Shown here: positions 43,007 to 51,461 of the stretch, piece by piece
Layout of the letters: every line of letters starts with the position of its first letter
Position numbering within the stretch: the first letter of the stretch is position 1
Assembly (NCBI RefSeq): GCF_001748285.1
Contig: NZ_BDGT01000020.1
Coordinates: 25,866 to 89,865 of the forward strand
From: Thermogemmatispora onikobensis
GTDB taxonomy: Bacteria > Chloroflexota > Ktedonobacteria > Ktedonobacterales > Ktedonobacteraceae
DNA: 64,000 bases
Reading direction: 5' to 3'
The notes under the pieces: generated by a model
What the model was told of the DNA's origin: nothing
The model's database searches: none
What the model saw: the letters and a program-made list of their open reading frames with translations, nothing else
Program-made: the position numbers and the translations under genes

Positions 43007-44128
43007 TTTGGAGCGTGGGTCAAAGGCATCGCGCAGGCCGTCTCCGAGGAAGGAAAAGGCCAGCACGATCAGGGCGAGGACAGTCGTCGGGACCAGGATC
43101 TCCCAGGGGTGGGTATTGATGTAGGGCGTGGCATCGGAGATCATCAGGCCCAGACTGGAGCCGGGCGCCTGGACACCCAGACCGAGCAGACTGATGCCGG
43201 CCTCGCCAATGATGGTGTTCGAGATGTTGAGCGTCGAGGCCACCACGACGATACTCATCAGATTGGGGATGATGTGGCGGAAGATGATGCGCAGGTTGCT
43301 GCTGCCAGAGGTGCGCGCCGCCTCGATAAATTGCTGCTCCTTGAGCTGCAACGTTTGGCCGCGCACGTAGCGCGCCATGAGCGGCCAGACGGTGATTGCC
43401 AGAGCCAGCGAGACGAGAAGCAGGCGCCCGTTGCCGTTGGGGCCGATGATCGGGAGCCTGGCCAAAGCGTCGGAGGCTCCTGGACCAATGATGCCGGTCA
43501 GCATGATGGCAAAGAGCAGGCCCGGGAAGGCAAACATCAGATCGGTGAAGCGCGCCAGCAATTGATCGATCCAGCCCCCGAAGTAGCCAGCCAGCACGCC
43601 CACAATCAGGCCCAGCACAATGTCTACGACCTCAACGAGGGCCGCCACAATGATAGAGACCAGCATCCCTTGCATGAGCCGCGCCAGAATGTCGCGCCCC
43701 AGATCATCGGTTCCCAGCCAGTATTGAGCCGAAGGCCCCTCATCCTGGCGAATCAGCTCCTCATGATAGTAGCTGTGATAGACGCTGGCGGGCACTGGCC
43801 CGTTTTGGGGACTCTGGTAGACGCCGCCAATGCGCTGGTAGATAGGGGGTCCAAAGAAGGCGACCAGCACGAAGAAGATGATCAGTCCCAGACTGACCAT
43901 CGCCCGCTTGTCACGGCGCAGGCGACGCAGTGACTCCCGCAGAGGCGAGGGCGCGCGCCGCTCCTGCTGCGCCTCCTCTTCGCCGGGAGGAATGGCAGAC
44001 GGCGGGGCTTCGCTCACCCCGGCAGCTAATTCCAAAAGCTCAGCCGGCGGAGGCTGCAGGCCCGCATCGGGCATCACGAAGCTCTCACCGCCGGCCTCAG
44101 ACGGCCTGTGCTGTGCATCCATAGACAT
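43001..44128 (-). CDS. Oligopeptide ABC transporter permease, DppC/OppC family
   Basis: The 375-residue membrane subunit has an extended N terminus of about 75 polar residues, an N-terminal helix, a P-V-P-A-S-V-Y-H...W-L-G-T-D-D-L-G-R-D-I-L-A-R segment (OppC signature), and the binding-protein-dependent EAA loop E-A-A-R-T-S-G-S-S-N-L-R-I-I-F-R-H-I-I-P-N. It ends in I-L-V-P-T-T-V-L-A-L-I-V-L-A-F-S-F-L-G-D-G-L-R-D-A-F-D-P-R. ATG 44128 has GGAAGGAG; the longer frame is rejected. It is last in the opp operon, 28 bp after oppB. Confidence 0.92.
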   Translation of the reverse strand: MSMDAQHRPSEAGGESFVMPDAGLQPPPAELLELAAGVSEAPPSAIPPGEEEAQQERRAPSPLRESLRRLRRDKRAMVSLGLIIFFVLVAFFGPPIYQRIGGVYQSPQNGPVPASVYHSYYHEELIRQDEGPSAQYWLGTDDLGRDILARLMQGMLVSIIVAALVEVVDIVLGLIVGVLAGYFGGWIDQLLARFTDLMFAFPGLLFAIMLTGIIGPGASDALARLPIIGPNGNGRLLLVSLALAITVWPLMARYVRGQTLQLKEQQFIEAARTSGSSNLRIIFRHIIPNLMSIVVVASTLNISNTIIGEAGISLLGLGVQAPGSSLGLMISDATPYINTHPWEILVPTTVLALIVLAFSFLGDGLRDAFDPRSKD

Positions 44129-44156
44129 GCTGCTTTCTCTCCTTCCTCGCTCTCCC

Positions 44157-45116
44157 CTATTCAAGCCGGATGCGCGGATCAACAATCGTATAGAGAAGAT
44201 CGGATATCAGGTTACCGACCACAACGCCGACCGCCAGCAGTACGACGGTAGCCTGGATGACGGGATAGTCAAGGTCGATAACGGACTGCAGGGAGATGCG
44301 CCCGATCCCCGGGATGTTGAAAATCTGCTCGATGAAGAAGGTACCGGCGACCAGCAGGCCAATCGCCACCCCAAGAACGGTCACCAGCGGAATGAGAGCG
44401 TTGCGCAAAGCATGCCAGTAGATGACAACGCGCTCGCGCAACCCCTTGGCGCGGGCCGTGCGCACGTAATCTTGACGCAGTACTTCCAGCATAGTCGTTC
44501 GCGCTAAACGGGCAAAATAGGCGTAGCCGGCAGCCCCATAGACGAGGATGGGAACAATCTTCGGCTGCAGGTCAGTCCAGTCATATTGCCAGGGTGCGCC
44601 CCAGGACGAAGAGGGCCAGCTGGCCCCGGTCTTGCTGTCGATCCAGACAATGATCACCTGGGCCAGAATGGCAATGACGAAAGGCGGCAGCGCATAAATA
44701 ATCAGGGCTACCCCCATATTGAGGGTATCGATCCAGCTGTTGGCGCGGATCGCCGAGAGAATGCCAATAGGAATGCCCAGCAGTAGCTCGACAATGAGGC
44801 CCCAGAAAGCCAGCTCCAGCGAAACCGGCACGCCGTCCTTGAGAATGTCCCAGACCGCGCGATTCTGGTACTTGAAAGATATGCCGAAGTCAAGATGGGC
44901 GAGATGCACTAAGTAGTTGTAGTACTGCTGATACCACGGCAGGTCTAGCCCATAGGCATGGCGCAGCATCAGCCAGGTATGGTAGTCAAAATGATCGCCC
45001 ATCTGAGCCCGAATGGGATCACCCGGGGCCAGATACCCCATGATAAAGGTGATGAAGGTGATGCCCACAATCACAAAAATAAGCCCGATCAGGCGCTTCA
45101 CCAGGAATTGGAGCAT
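44157..45116 (-). CDS. Oligopeptide ABC transporter permease, DppB/OppB family
   Basis: The 319-residue protein starts M-L-Q-F-L-V-K-R-L-I-G-L-I-F-V, typical of DppB. It carries the external loop D-F-G-I-S-F, and the EAA motif R-T-A-R-A-K-G-L-R-E-R-V-V-I-Y-W-H-A-L-R-N-A-L-I-P. With the C subunit it forms the pore for peptides or related solutes. It follows the binding-protein gene after 294 bp, an interval with a very stable hairpin. Confidence 0.93.
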   Translation of the reverse strand: MLQFLVKRLIGLIFVIVGITFITFIMGYLAPGDPIRAQMGDHFDYHTWLMLRHAYGLDLPWYQQYYNYLVHLAHLDFGISFKYQNRAVWDILKDGVPVSLELAFWGLIVELLLGIPIGILSAIRANSWIDTLNMGVALIIYALPPFVIAILAQVIIVWIDSKTGASWPSSSWGAPWQYDWTDLQPKIVPILVYGAAGYAYFARLARTTMLEVLRQDYVRTARAKGLRERVVIYWHALRNALIPLVTVLGVAIGLLVAGTFFIEQIFNIPGIGRISLQSVIDLDYPVIQATVVLLAVGVVVGNLISDLLYTIVDPRIRLE

Positions 45117-45410
45117 CGCAGGACTCCCACTCTCCGTTGCTTACTCGCCCTGGGCCTCGCCCCGCCAGCCACCGGCGGCTGCAGTCCAGGAACCCCAGGG
45201 CGCTTGCTGCTACAACCATAGCACAGGAATGTATGACTAGAGTATGCCTGACCAGGTAGGAAACAGGCAAGCCTGGTAACAGGCAAAACCTGGCATTCTG
45301 ACCTCCTGGCCCGCGCCTGGCCAGAGGGCCTGCGGGACGGGCCAGGAGTGAGTGCAGAATGCCAGGCTTAACTCAGCAGCGCTTTGCTGGCAGCCAGCCA
45401 GCGCACTATC
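45117..45410. other. Spacer inside the opp operon
   Basis: 294 bp that hold the large hairpin at 45289-45366 and several short CCTGG/CAGGC words at 45240-45290. No gene supported. Confidence 0.5.
45289..45366 (-). terminator. Very stable intercistronic hairpin after the opp binding-protein gene
   Basis: A two-tier stem: CCTGGCATTCTG (45289-45300) pairs perfectly with CAGAATGCCAGG (45355-45366), and inside it CTCCTGGCCCG (45303-45313) pairs perfectly with CGGGCCAGGAG (45338-45348). This is 23 bp of perfect pairing. It sits 45 bp after the binding-protein stop. There is no T run, so it more likely protects the upstream mRNA or allows partial termination, giving more binding protein than permease. 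Confidence 0.65.
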
Positions 45411-47114
45411 TCAGACGGTGAAGTAGATGTTGGACCAGTCGTCGGGCGGAATGAGCGACAGGCCATTGTAGACAATGCCGTGCAGCTTCGTGCTCTGCAT
45501 GAGCTGAATCTTGTTCTGATAGATGGGAATCCAACCCACGTCATCGATGATCTGCTGCTCGGCCTGATTGTACTGCTGCATGCGCTCCGTCTGATTCAGG
45601 TTGACATCGGCTGATTCGAGAAGCTTCTGAACTTGCTGCTGCTTCGCAGCATCGGTCGAGTTGTTCTGACCGTAGTTCATCTGGTTGTAGCCGGAGCCTT
45701 TGTCGAAGAAGACCGACAGGAAGTCCTGCGGATCAGGATAGTCGGCCAACCAGCCGGAGATCCAGACCTGCAGGCCGTTGGGGTTATTAACAGTGGCGTT
45801 CTCCAGAGTGATGAGCTTCTCGTAGGTAGTGCCAACCAGCTTGACATTGGCCCCGAGGACGTTCTGCCACATCTGAGCGACGGCCTGAGAGGCGTCAACG
45901 ATGGCCTTGACGTCGGTGTAGTAGTTGAAGGTGATGGTCGGCAGCGAGGTCATGTGCTCTTCTTGCAGACCCTGCTGCAAGAGCTGCTTGGCCTTGGCCT
46001 TATCGCCGGAGAGGCTGCTCACCCCCGCCGGGCCAACCAGGTTGGGATTGTAGCCCGGCATGCCTTCGGGCACAATGTGATTGGTGGCCTCAACAGTGTT
46101 CCTGAAGACGGTCTGCTGTAGCAGCTTTTTGTCGATGGCCAGTGCGAAAGCCTGGCGAATGTGGATGTTGTCAAAGGGCTTCACCAGGTAGTTCATGGTG
46201 ATGTACCTGATGCGGAAGTTCACGTATTCGTGAAACTCCGGTGAGCTGCGTACAGCGTCGATCTGAGCCGGCGGGATGCCAACAACACCGGTGTAGTCGA
46301 ACTGATGCGACTGGTAGGCGCGGAAGGTGGTGTCCTGGTCACCAGAGATCAGGTACTCCAACTTCTGGATCTTGGGCTGGGGGCCGTAATAGTTGGGATT
46401 GGGCACCAGCACGATGCCTTTGGTGTGATCGTAGCTCTGAACCTTGAAGGGCCCGTCACCACCTCCCTCTGTCAGGTGGTCGGTCCATTTGCTGCCGTAC
46501 TTGTCGATCAGCTTCTTCTCGACCACGTACGAACAGGGGTAGGTCAGGGCCTGCAGGAAATAGGCTGCGGGCTTGCTGATCTTGATGACGACCGTGTTGG
46601 GATCGGGCGCCAGCAGGCTATCGCCGATCAACGTCGGGATCTTACCGCTGGTGATCTTGTCGTAGTCCTTGATCAGGTTGAGATAGTAGGCAACCTGCGA
46701 CTTGGTGGCCGGCTGCAGGGTGCGGTCGATGCTGTAAATAACGTCCTGCGAGGTGAGCGGCGTACCATCGCTGAATTTGAGGTTGGGCCGCAGGTGGAAG
46801 GTGTAGGTGAGGCCATCAGCAGAGACCTCATGAGACTGGGCTAGCTGGTCGCGGAGCTGCACGTTGTGGTCCCACTCGACCAGGCCCGTCCAGATTGTCT
46901 GAATGGTGTTGGCATCGACGGCAAGCTGGACCAGGGCCGGGTCCAGCGTGCCAAAATCGGTCGCGCCGATGGGGATGCGCAGCACCTGCTTGTCAGGTGG
47001 CGCAATTTGCGTGCTACTCGTGCTGCTCTGACCACCGCCACAGGCCACGAGCAGCGCGATGAGGCAGAGCAAGGCCGGAATGAAGGCCAAAGGGAATGGT
47101 CTGCTCTTACGCAC
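45411..47114 (-). CDS. Oligopeptide ABC transporter substrate-binding lipoprotein (SBP_bac_5)
   Basis: The 567-residue exported protein starts at GTG 47114 with AGAGAGG at 6 nt; the frame up to 47189 lacks a good site. A signal peptide (R-K-S-R, hydrophobic core L-L-C-L-I-A-L-L-V) ends at the lipobox L-V-A-C-G-G-G. The mature part has L-R-I-P-I-G-A-T-D-F-G-T-L-D-P-A-L, W-D-H-N-V-Q, Y-T-F-H-L-R-P-N-L-K-F-S-D-G-T-P-L-T-S-Q-D-V, G-D-G-P-F-K-V, I-R-Q-A-F-A-L-A-I-D and G-W-L-A-D-Y-P-D-P-Q-D-F-L, all hallmarks of the DppA/OppA family. It is first in a three-gene operon; no OppD/F ATPase gene is in the window. Confidence 0.93.
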   Translation of the reverse strand: MRKSRPFPLAFIPALLCLIALLVACGGGQSSTSSTQIAPPDKQVLRIPIGATDFGTLDPALVQLAVDANTIQTIWTGLVEWDHNVQLRDQLAQSHEVSADGLTYTFHLRPNLKFSDGTPLTSQDVIYSIDRTLQPATKSQVAYYLNLIKDYDKITSGKIPTLIGDSLLAPDPNTVVIKISKPAAYFLQALTYPCSYVVEKKLIDKYGSKWTDHLTEGGGDGPFKVQSYDHTKGIVLVPNPNYYGPQPKIQKLEYLISGDQDTTFRAYQSHQFDYTGVVGIPPAQIDAVRSSPEFHEYVNFRIRYITMNYLVKPFDNIHIRQAFALAIDKKLLQQTVFRNTVEATNHIVPEGMPGYNPNLVGPAGVSSLSGDKAKAKQLLQQGLQEEHMTSLPTITFNYYTDVKAIVDASQAVAQMWQNVLGANVKLVGTTYEKLITLENATVNNPNGLQVWISGWLADYPDPQDFLSVFFDKGSGYNQMNYGQNNSTDAAKQQQVQKLLESADVNLNQTERMQQYNQAEQQIIDDVGWIPIYQNKIQLMQSTKLHGIVYNGLSLIPPDDWSNIYFTV

Positions 47115-47691
47115 GGGTAACCTCTCTTCTGGCTTCTGTCCTGTCGGGACGGAGAAGATGGTAATGAGTGGCTTTTTACCAGCCGGCACCGACTGGTAAG
47201 AGAAAGAAGATGCTTCCTGCTACGCGCGCCCATGAGGATGGCGACGTTTCTCCTTTAGCATCGTTGCCTCCTTTCGATCGCTGAAACGTCCGCTTGGCTG
47301 CCTTCCTTGTAGCAGGCTGAGCTGTATAGATATTACGTCCATTCTGGGAGAAATCTCTCAACAATTTGTACCCGCTCCGTTCCCTGCACGCCTCTACATC
47401 AGCGCCTTCCCCCAGTTAGCCGTGCTCAGATCAGAGAGCTTCCTCCCTCTTTCCCTGCTATTCTTCCTCGCCTCGCAGGTCATCTCCCTCTCCCCTCCCG
47501 TCAACCATGACTATAAGATGGATAAAGCTGGGTGTGCAAAGCGGAAGCGGGCGCGAGCCTGCTTGTCTGACGGTGAGTCCACAGCGCGTCAGCAGGCTCG
47601 CGCCCGCTCCTTCCCTCATAGAGAAAAGCAGATCCCGCGCGCCAGGCCAGGCCCAGATAGAGCTTCGCGCAGGCCCGCGGGAAGGCAGGAG
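47115..47691. other. Intergenic region upstream of opp operon
   Basis: About 580 bp between the ScyD-like gene end and the opp binding-protein start, both on the minus strand. It holds the hairpin at 47546-47608. The opp promoter must be in the 47250-47500 part; none is obvious. An open frame on the plus strand (47422-47718) is not supported. Confidence 0.45.
47546..47608 (-). terminator. Perfect 18-bp hairpin after the ScyD-like gene
   Basis: AGCGGGCGCGAGCCTGCT (47546-47563) is the exact reverse complement of 47591-47608, with a 27-nt loop. It lies about 85 bp after the minus-strand ScyD-like stop and is followed, in that direction, by TCCGCTTTGC. It is likely the terminator that separates this gene from opp. 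Confidence 0.6.
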
Positions 47692-48843
47692 CTAGCGCTC
47701 AGAGAGATGGATACGTAGAATCTCTCCCTGACCAGGGCCGTAGCCGTAGCCTTTATTCGATACATAGAGGTTGCCATCCGGTCCAAAGGTCATGGCTGTC
47801 GGGAAGCTGAGGCCGGAGGCGACCAGTACCTGTCGTCCGCGCTCACTGACGCGCACAATCACGCCGGTGCCGGGCACCGGGCCGGCATTATTGGCCGTAG
47901 TGGTTTCCAGAACATAGAGGCGCCCACGCCAATCAAAAGCCAGGCCGACCACTGCCGTCAGCCCGCTCATCAGAACGCGCACATGGCCATGTGGCGTGAT
48001 CGCCAGGAGCTTCTCTGTGCCAACACGGACCGGGAAGGTGCCCAGATTGGCCACATAGAAGAGGCCGCGATGGAAGGCCACCGCCGTCGGGACGATGTGG
48101 CCCTGGCTGGCCGAGATATCGGCCACGCGCTCAATCTCACTCCCTGCATGGCGGTCATGCTGCCAGCGCGGCGTAATCCGATCCAGCTCCCCGTGATTCG
48201 GCTCCAGCGCGTACAGGCTGCCATCGACGGCCACCATACTATACCAGGTCCCGTCAGGCTCGAAGTCCTCTTGATCAGGATGCTTGACCGGATGTGTCTG
48301 CAGAAAATGACTGAGATCGGCGATGTAGACCACGCGATGGCGCCCCGGCTCAAAGCGGAAAATAGCATTGGGGACCTGGGGCACGCCGTGGGAGCAACCA
48401 GCTCCAGCGAGCAGGCCATAGAGGGTATGGCCGATAAAAGCGAGATCTGAGACACCGCTCACCGTGCTCTCGCTGGCCTGGCTGGTCTGGCTGGAAGGCA
48501 GGTGATCGATCAGCGTCACTCGCTTCCCATGATGGTCAATGCGTGAAATGCGAGCAGTGAAGCCCCCAGTGTAGGGGCCAATCGGCGGCGGCACCTGCTG
48601 ACAACGCCCCACTGTAGAGTGCTTGCCACCCAGACCACCCTCAGCGACGTAAAGCTGCCCATCAGGACCAAAGTGCAGCCCCCGCGGGTTGTTGAGTCCG
48701 GTTGCAAAGACGCTGACCTTGCCAATCGGCTCAGCCTGGGGCAGGGCTCGCGCCCGCGGCGGAGCCACCACCAGCGAGGCCGGTACGATCAGCCCGATGG
48801 CTACGGCACACACGAGGAGTCTTCTGAGGCGCGTAACGTTCAT
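47692..48843 (-). CDS. Secreted ScyD/ScyE family beta-propeller protein
   Basis: The 383-residue product has a signal peptide (R-L-R-R-L-L-V-C-A-V-A-I-G-L-I-V-P-A-S-L-V-V-A, cleavage near A-R-A) and a beta-propeller with repeated G-L-x-x-P, F-G-P-D-G-x-L-Y-V and similar blades: N-P-R-G-L-H-F-G-P-D-G-Q-L-Y-V-A-E-G-G near the start and F-P-T-A-M-T-F-G-P-D-G-N-L-Y-V-S-N-K-G-Y-G at the end. These match the ScyD/ScyE family, named from scytonemin genes of cyanobacteria but widespread as proteins of unknown role. GAGAGGAG lies 4 nt before the ATG at 48843. No scytonemin genes are near. Function unknown; probably binds a sugar or cofactor outside the cell. Confidence 0.83.
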   Translation of the reverse strand: MNVTRLRRLLVCAVAIGLIVPASLVVAPPRARALPQAEPIGKVSVFATGLNNPRGLHFGPDGQLYVAEGGLGGKHSTVGRCQQVPPPIGPYTGGFTARISRIDHHGKRVTLIDHLPSSQTSQASESTVSGVSDLAFIGHTLYGLLAGAGCSHGVPQVPNAIFRFEPGRHRVVYIADLSHFLQTHPVKHPDQEDFEPDGTWYSMVAVDGSLYALEPNHGELDRITPRWQHDRHAGSEIERVADISASQGHIVPTAVAFHRGLFYVANLGTFPVRVGTEKLLAITPHGHVRVLMSGLTAVVGLAFDWRGRLYVLETTTANNAGPVPGTGVIVRVSERGRQVLVASGLSFPTAMTFGPDGNLYVSNKGYGYGPGQGEILRIHLSER

Positions 48844-48883
48844 CTTTCTCCTCTCTATTATCATTACCATCTTATCCTAAAAA

Positions 48884-48913
48884 GGATATATACTTTTCAA
48901 TTAGTATATATCC
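48884..48913. promoter_or_regulatory. 30-bp operator-like palindrome upstream of the ScyD-like gene
   Basis: GGATATATAC (48884-48893) and GTATATATCC (48904-48913) form a perfect 10-bp inverted repeat with a 10-bp centre. A second smaller dyad, ATCCTaaaaAGGAT, partly overlaps it. The site begins 41 bp before the start at 48843, within the expected promoter zone. Confidence 0.6.
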
Positions 48914-49015
48914 GTATGTTCTGCTACTACTATAGAGAGGAGGTCGAAACACAAGCAGGTGCCTGCGGGAGAGGCGGCCAACGGCGACAGCCTCTCCCCA
49001 GACGCCGCCAGAATC

Positions 49016-49546
49016 TCAGCGCATCAGGGGCACCAGCGTTTTGACGCGGCTCAGCTCTTTGTGTCGGCGCCGGTGATAGCTCAGGTAATCATCAAGGACA
49101 CGCAGCGACTGGTGATCCATGCGCTGCCGCAGCTCGTTTTCCGGGAGCCAACACGGGCGGCCCTCCATACCCATCCGCAGCTGTCCGCCGCACACCCGCG
49201 CGTGATAGACAAAGCTGACCGTACTGAGGGCCCGCCAGTCAGTTGTTGCCAGCGAATAAAAATTGATTAGATCATCGGCTTCCAGCAGCAGCCCCGTCTC
49301 CTCACGTCCTTCGCGCTCTGCGGCCTCGCGTGGGTGCTCGCGCCAGGTCATAAAGCCGCCAGGGAAGACTGCCCGCCCGCTGGGAAGGAGCAGCACCAGA
49401 TAGCGCCCCTGCTCTTCGACGACCACCGCTGCACTCCCGAAGGGCGGCAGCTTCCCGCCGAGCAGGCGATTCAGCAGATTAAAACAGTAACTGACACAGC
49501 GCTTCAAATACGTATAAAGTGCTGTCTTTATCGCATTCATATGCAT
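49016..49546 (-). CDS. Nudix hydrolase
   Basis: The 176-residue protein has a Nudix box at about residues 63-85, G-G-F-M-T-W-R-E-H-P-R-E-A-A-E-R-E-G-R-E-E-T-G-L, fitting G-x5-E-x7-R-E-x2-E-E-x-G-U except for minor shifts. Flanking strands (S-A-A-V-V-V, L-V-L-L-L-P-S-G, V-S-F-V-Y-H-A) complete the fold. Nudix enzymes cleave nucleoside diphosphates linked to another moiety; the substrate is not predictable here. An N-terminal helix of about 30 residues (Y-L-K-R-C-V-S-Y-C-F-N-L-L-N-R-L-L-G) is hydrophobic and may lie on the membrane. AGAGGAA precedes the ATG. Confidence 0.85.
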   Translation of the reverse strand: MHMNAIKTALYTYLKRCVSYCFNLLNRLLGGKLPPFGSAAVVVEEQGRYLVLLLPSGRAVFPGGFMTWREHPREAAEREGREETGLLLEADDLINFYSLATTDWRALSTVSFVYHARVCGGQLRMGMEGRPCWLPENELRQRMDHQSLRVLDDYLSYHRRRHKELSRVKTLVPLMR

Positions 49547-49961
49547 GCTCTGTTTCCTCTTTTCTAGCTTCTTGCTCGAGAACCCGGCCCCCCGAGAGAG
49601 CCGCCAGGCTGTAGGTCTGACTGTCTACAGGAGCGAGGGCGTCGGTACAGGAGAGAGTATAGTCAGTCGCTGTTGCAATGAAGGCAGAGTTCAGTCTCAA
49701 GCCTGTCGCAACCTCATCATCGACCTTTCTCCAGACCAAACCAGGAGCAAGGAGCAGACAGCCATTGGCCTCCTATGCTATGCTCTGAAGCAGATACGGC
49801 CCTCCAGCCCTGGCGTTGCGTTGGACCTCCTATGCTGAGAGAGCAGCTCTGGAGTCAACCAGTCAGGTCCGAGGAGAGAGCGAAGGAGGAAGCGCGATGG
49901 GAGTCAGGAGGAGCCAGCCCGCAGCAATCAAGATTCCGAGGAGAGCAAGGAGCAGCCAATC
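49547..49961. other. Divergent intergenic region Nudix / epimerase
   Basis: About 415 bp with no supported gene. A direct repeat CCTCCTATGCT occurs at 49769-49779 and 49826-49836, 57 bp apart, each preceded by TTGG; it may mark a control site of the epimerase gene. Confidence 0.4.
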
Positions 49962-50975
49962 ATGCAGTTAGAGACTCATCCATTGCAGCTCAGACTCAGT
50001 ACGCCCTTCCGCATCTCGCGTGGCGTCGAAGAGGTCGCCGACAATCTGCTCGTCACCATCACCCACGACGGCCTCAGCGGCTACGGCGAAGCCGCTCCTT
50101 CAGCCTACTATGGCGACACCCTGGCCACCACGCGCGCCTGCCTGGAGCACTTCGCCGAGGAGCTTGGAGATGATCCCTTCCTGATCGAAGACATCCTTGA
50201 GCGTCTCGACCAGATCATCGGGCGCAGCCCTGCCGCCAAAGCCGCCATCGACATGGCCCTTTACGACCTCGCTGGCAAGCGGCTCAACCTCCCACTCTAT
50301 CGCCTGCTCGGTCTCAATCCCGAGCGGAGCGCCCTCACCTCTTTCACCATCGGCCTCGATACCCCCGAGCGCATGGCCGAGAAAGCGGCCCAGGCCGGCA
50401 AGTATCCCATTCTCAAGATCAAAGTAGGGACCAGGCATGACGTGGAGAACGTGCGGGCCATTCGTGCCGTTTCGCAGGCCACCCTGCGTGTTGACGCCAA
50501 TGCTGGCTGGACCGTCAAGGAGGCCATTCGCACCATCAACGCCCTGGCCGAGTACGGCATAGAGTTTGTCGAGCAGCCCATCGCGCCCAGTGACCTGGAG
50601 GGCCTGCGCCTCCTGCGTCAGCAGGTCCCGGTCCCGATCATTGTCGATGAGAGCTGTGTCTCCCTGGAAGACATTCCGCGTCTTGCCGGCTGCGTCGACG
50701 GCATCAACATTAAGCTGATGAAATGTGGCGGTATCAACCGGGCCCTCAAGCTGATTCACGCTGCCCACGCCCATCACCTCCAGGTCATGCTGGGCTGCAT
50801 GATCGAAAGCTCAGTGGCGATCACCGCAGCCGCTCACCTGACGCCACTGGTCGACTATGCCGACCTCGACGGCAATCTCCTCGTTGATAACGATCCCTTC
50901 AGCGGTGTACAAGTCGTCCAGGGCAAGCTGGTCCTGCCCGAGGCTCCTGGCCTGGGAGTGACGCCGCGCGCCTAG
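49962..50975 (+). CDS. Dipeptide epimerase (L-Ala-D/L-Glu epimerase-like), enolase superfamily
   Basis: The 337-residue protein is of the mandelate racemase/muconate-lactonizing branch. Catalytic K-I-K-V-G (about 147-151), metal ligands in D-A-N-A-G-W, E-Q-P and D-E-S, and the C-terminal K-L-M-K-C-G-G and G-C-M-I-E-S-S are all present. K-x-K and the D-x-D-like C-terminal motif of dipeptide epimerases (L-V-D-Y-A-D-L-D-G) support action on L-Ala-L/D-Glu from murein recycling. AAGGAG lies 9 nt before ATG. The opp peptide transporter lies a few kb away, which agrees with use of murein peptides. Dipeptide preference is inferred, since close relatives act on varied dipeptides. Confidence 0.88.
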   Translation: MQLETHPLQLRLSTPFRISRGVEEVADNLLVTITHDGLSGYGEAAPSAYYGDTLATTRACLEHFAEELGDDPFLIEDILERLDQIIGRSPAAKAAIDMALYDLAGKRLNLPLYRLLGLNPERSALTSFTIGLDTPERMAEKAAQAGKYPILKIKVGTRHDVENVRAIRAVSQATLRVDANAGWTVKEAIRTINALAEYGIEFVEQPIAPSDLEGLRLLRQQVPVPIIVDESCVSLEDIPRLAGCVDGINIKLMKCGGINRALKLIHAAHAHHLQVMLGCMIESSVAITAAAHLTPLVDYADLDGNLLVDNDPFSGVQVVQGKLVLPEAPGLGVTPRA

Positions 50976-51272
50976 CCCAAAGGCGAGTCAGGCAATCTTC
51001 GGCCAGCAGGCGTCGCCGCGGATTCGGGTGTTGCGTCTCGGCTTCAAAGGAAGGGGAAAAGAGCGCGAGAGATATTTTCTACAGAAAGGTGAAAGGGAGA
51101 CGAGAAAGAGCCACAGGAGGGAAGGACACGCCCCCATTCGGCAGTAGGGGAGCGTCAGGTGGGTCCCACCCTCCTCAGCAAGCTCCCCCCTTCTCCCAGA
51201 GAGGAGCAGCGTGAACGGCGATCATCGGCAGAGGGTGACGGCCAACATACCCATGCGGGCCTGCCGCCATCC
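50976..51272. other. Intergenic region epimerase / rpsU (convergent)
   Basis: About 297 bp; purine-rich at 51040-51130. No gene and no clear hairpin with T run was seen. Confidence 0.4.
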
Positions 51273-51461
51273 CTAACCACGGCGCGAACGACGAAGTTTA
51301 CGGCGCAGATTAGCCGCCTTGCGTTTGCGGCGGTCCTGCGGACTCTCGTAGCGCGCGCGACGGCGGGCCTCAGAGAGAATGCCATCCTGCTGCACGCGGC
51401 GGTTAAACTTCTTGAGGGCGACATCAAACGGCTCGCCCGGATTGACCTTGATCTCGCTCAT
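51273..51461 (-). CDS. rpsU: 30S ribosomal protein bS21
   Basis: The 62-residue basic product matches bS21: P-G-E-P-F-D-V-A-L-K-K-F-N-R-R-V-Q-Q-D-G-I-L at the N terminus, R-R-R-A-R-Y-E-S-P-Q-D-R-R-K-R-K, and a very basic end. bS21 helps the 30S subunit in start-site selection and in natural cases of Shine-Dalgarno use. Length normal. A GGGG-rich sequence precedes the ATG. Not all Chloroflexota carry bS21, so its presence is worth noting. Confidence 0.95.
   Translation of the reverse strand: MSEIKVNPGEPFDVALKKFNRRVQQDGILSEARRRARYESPQDRRKRKAANLRRKLRRSRRG

Noticed and set aside
47422..47718. 98-residue open frame on the plus strand
   Set aside because: It covers a perfect hairpin and runs into the end of the ScyD/E-like gene; no ribosome site or homology.
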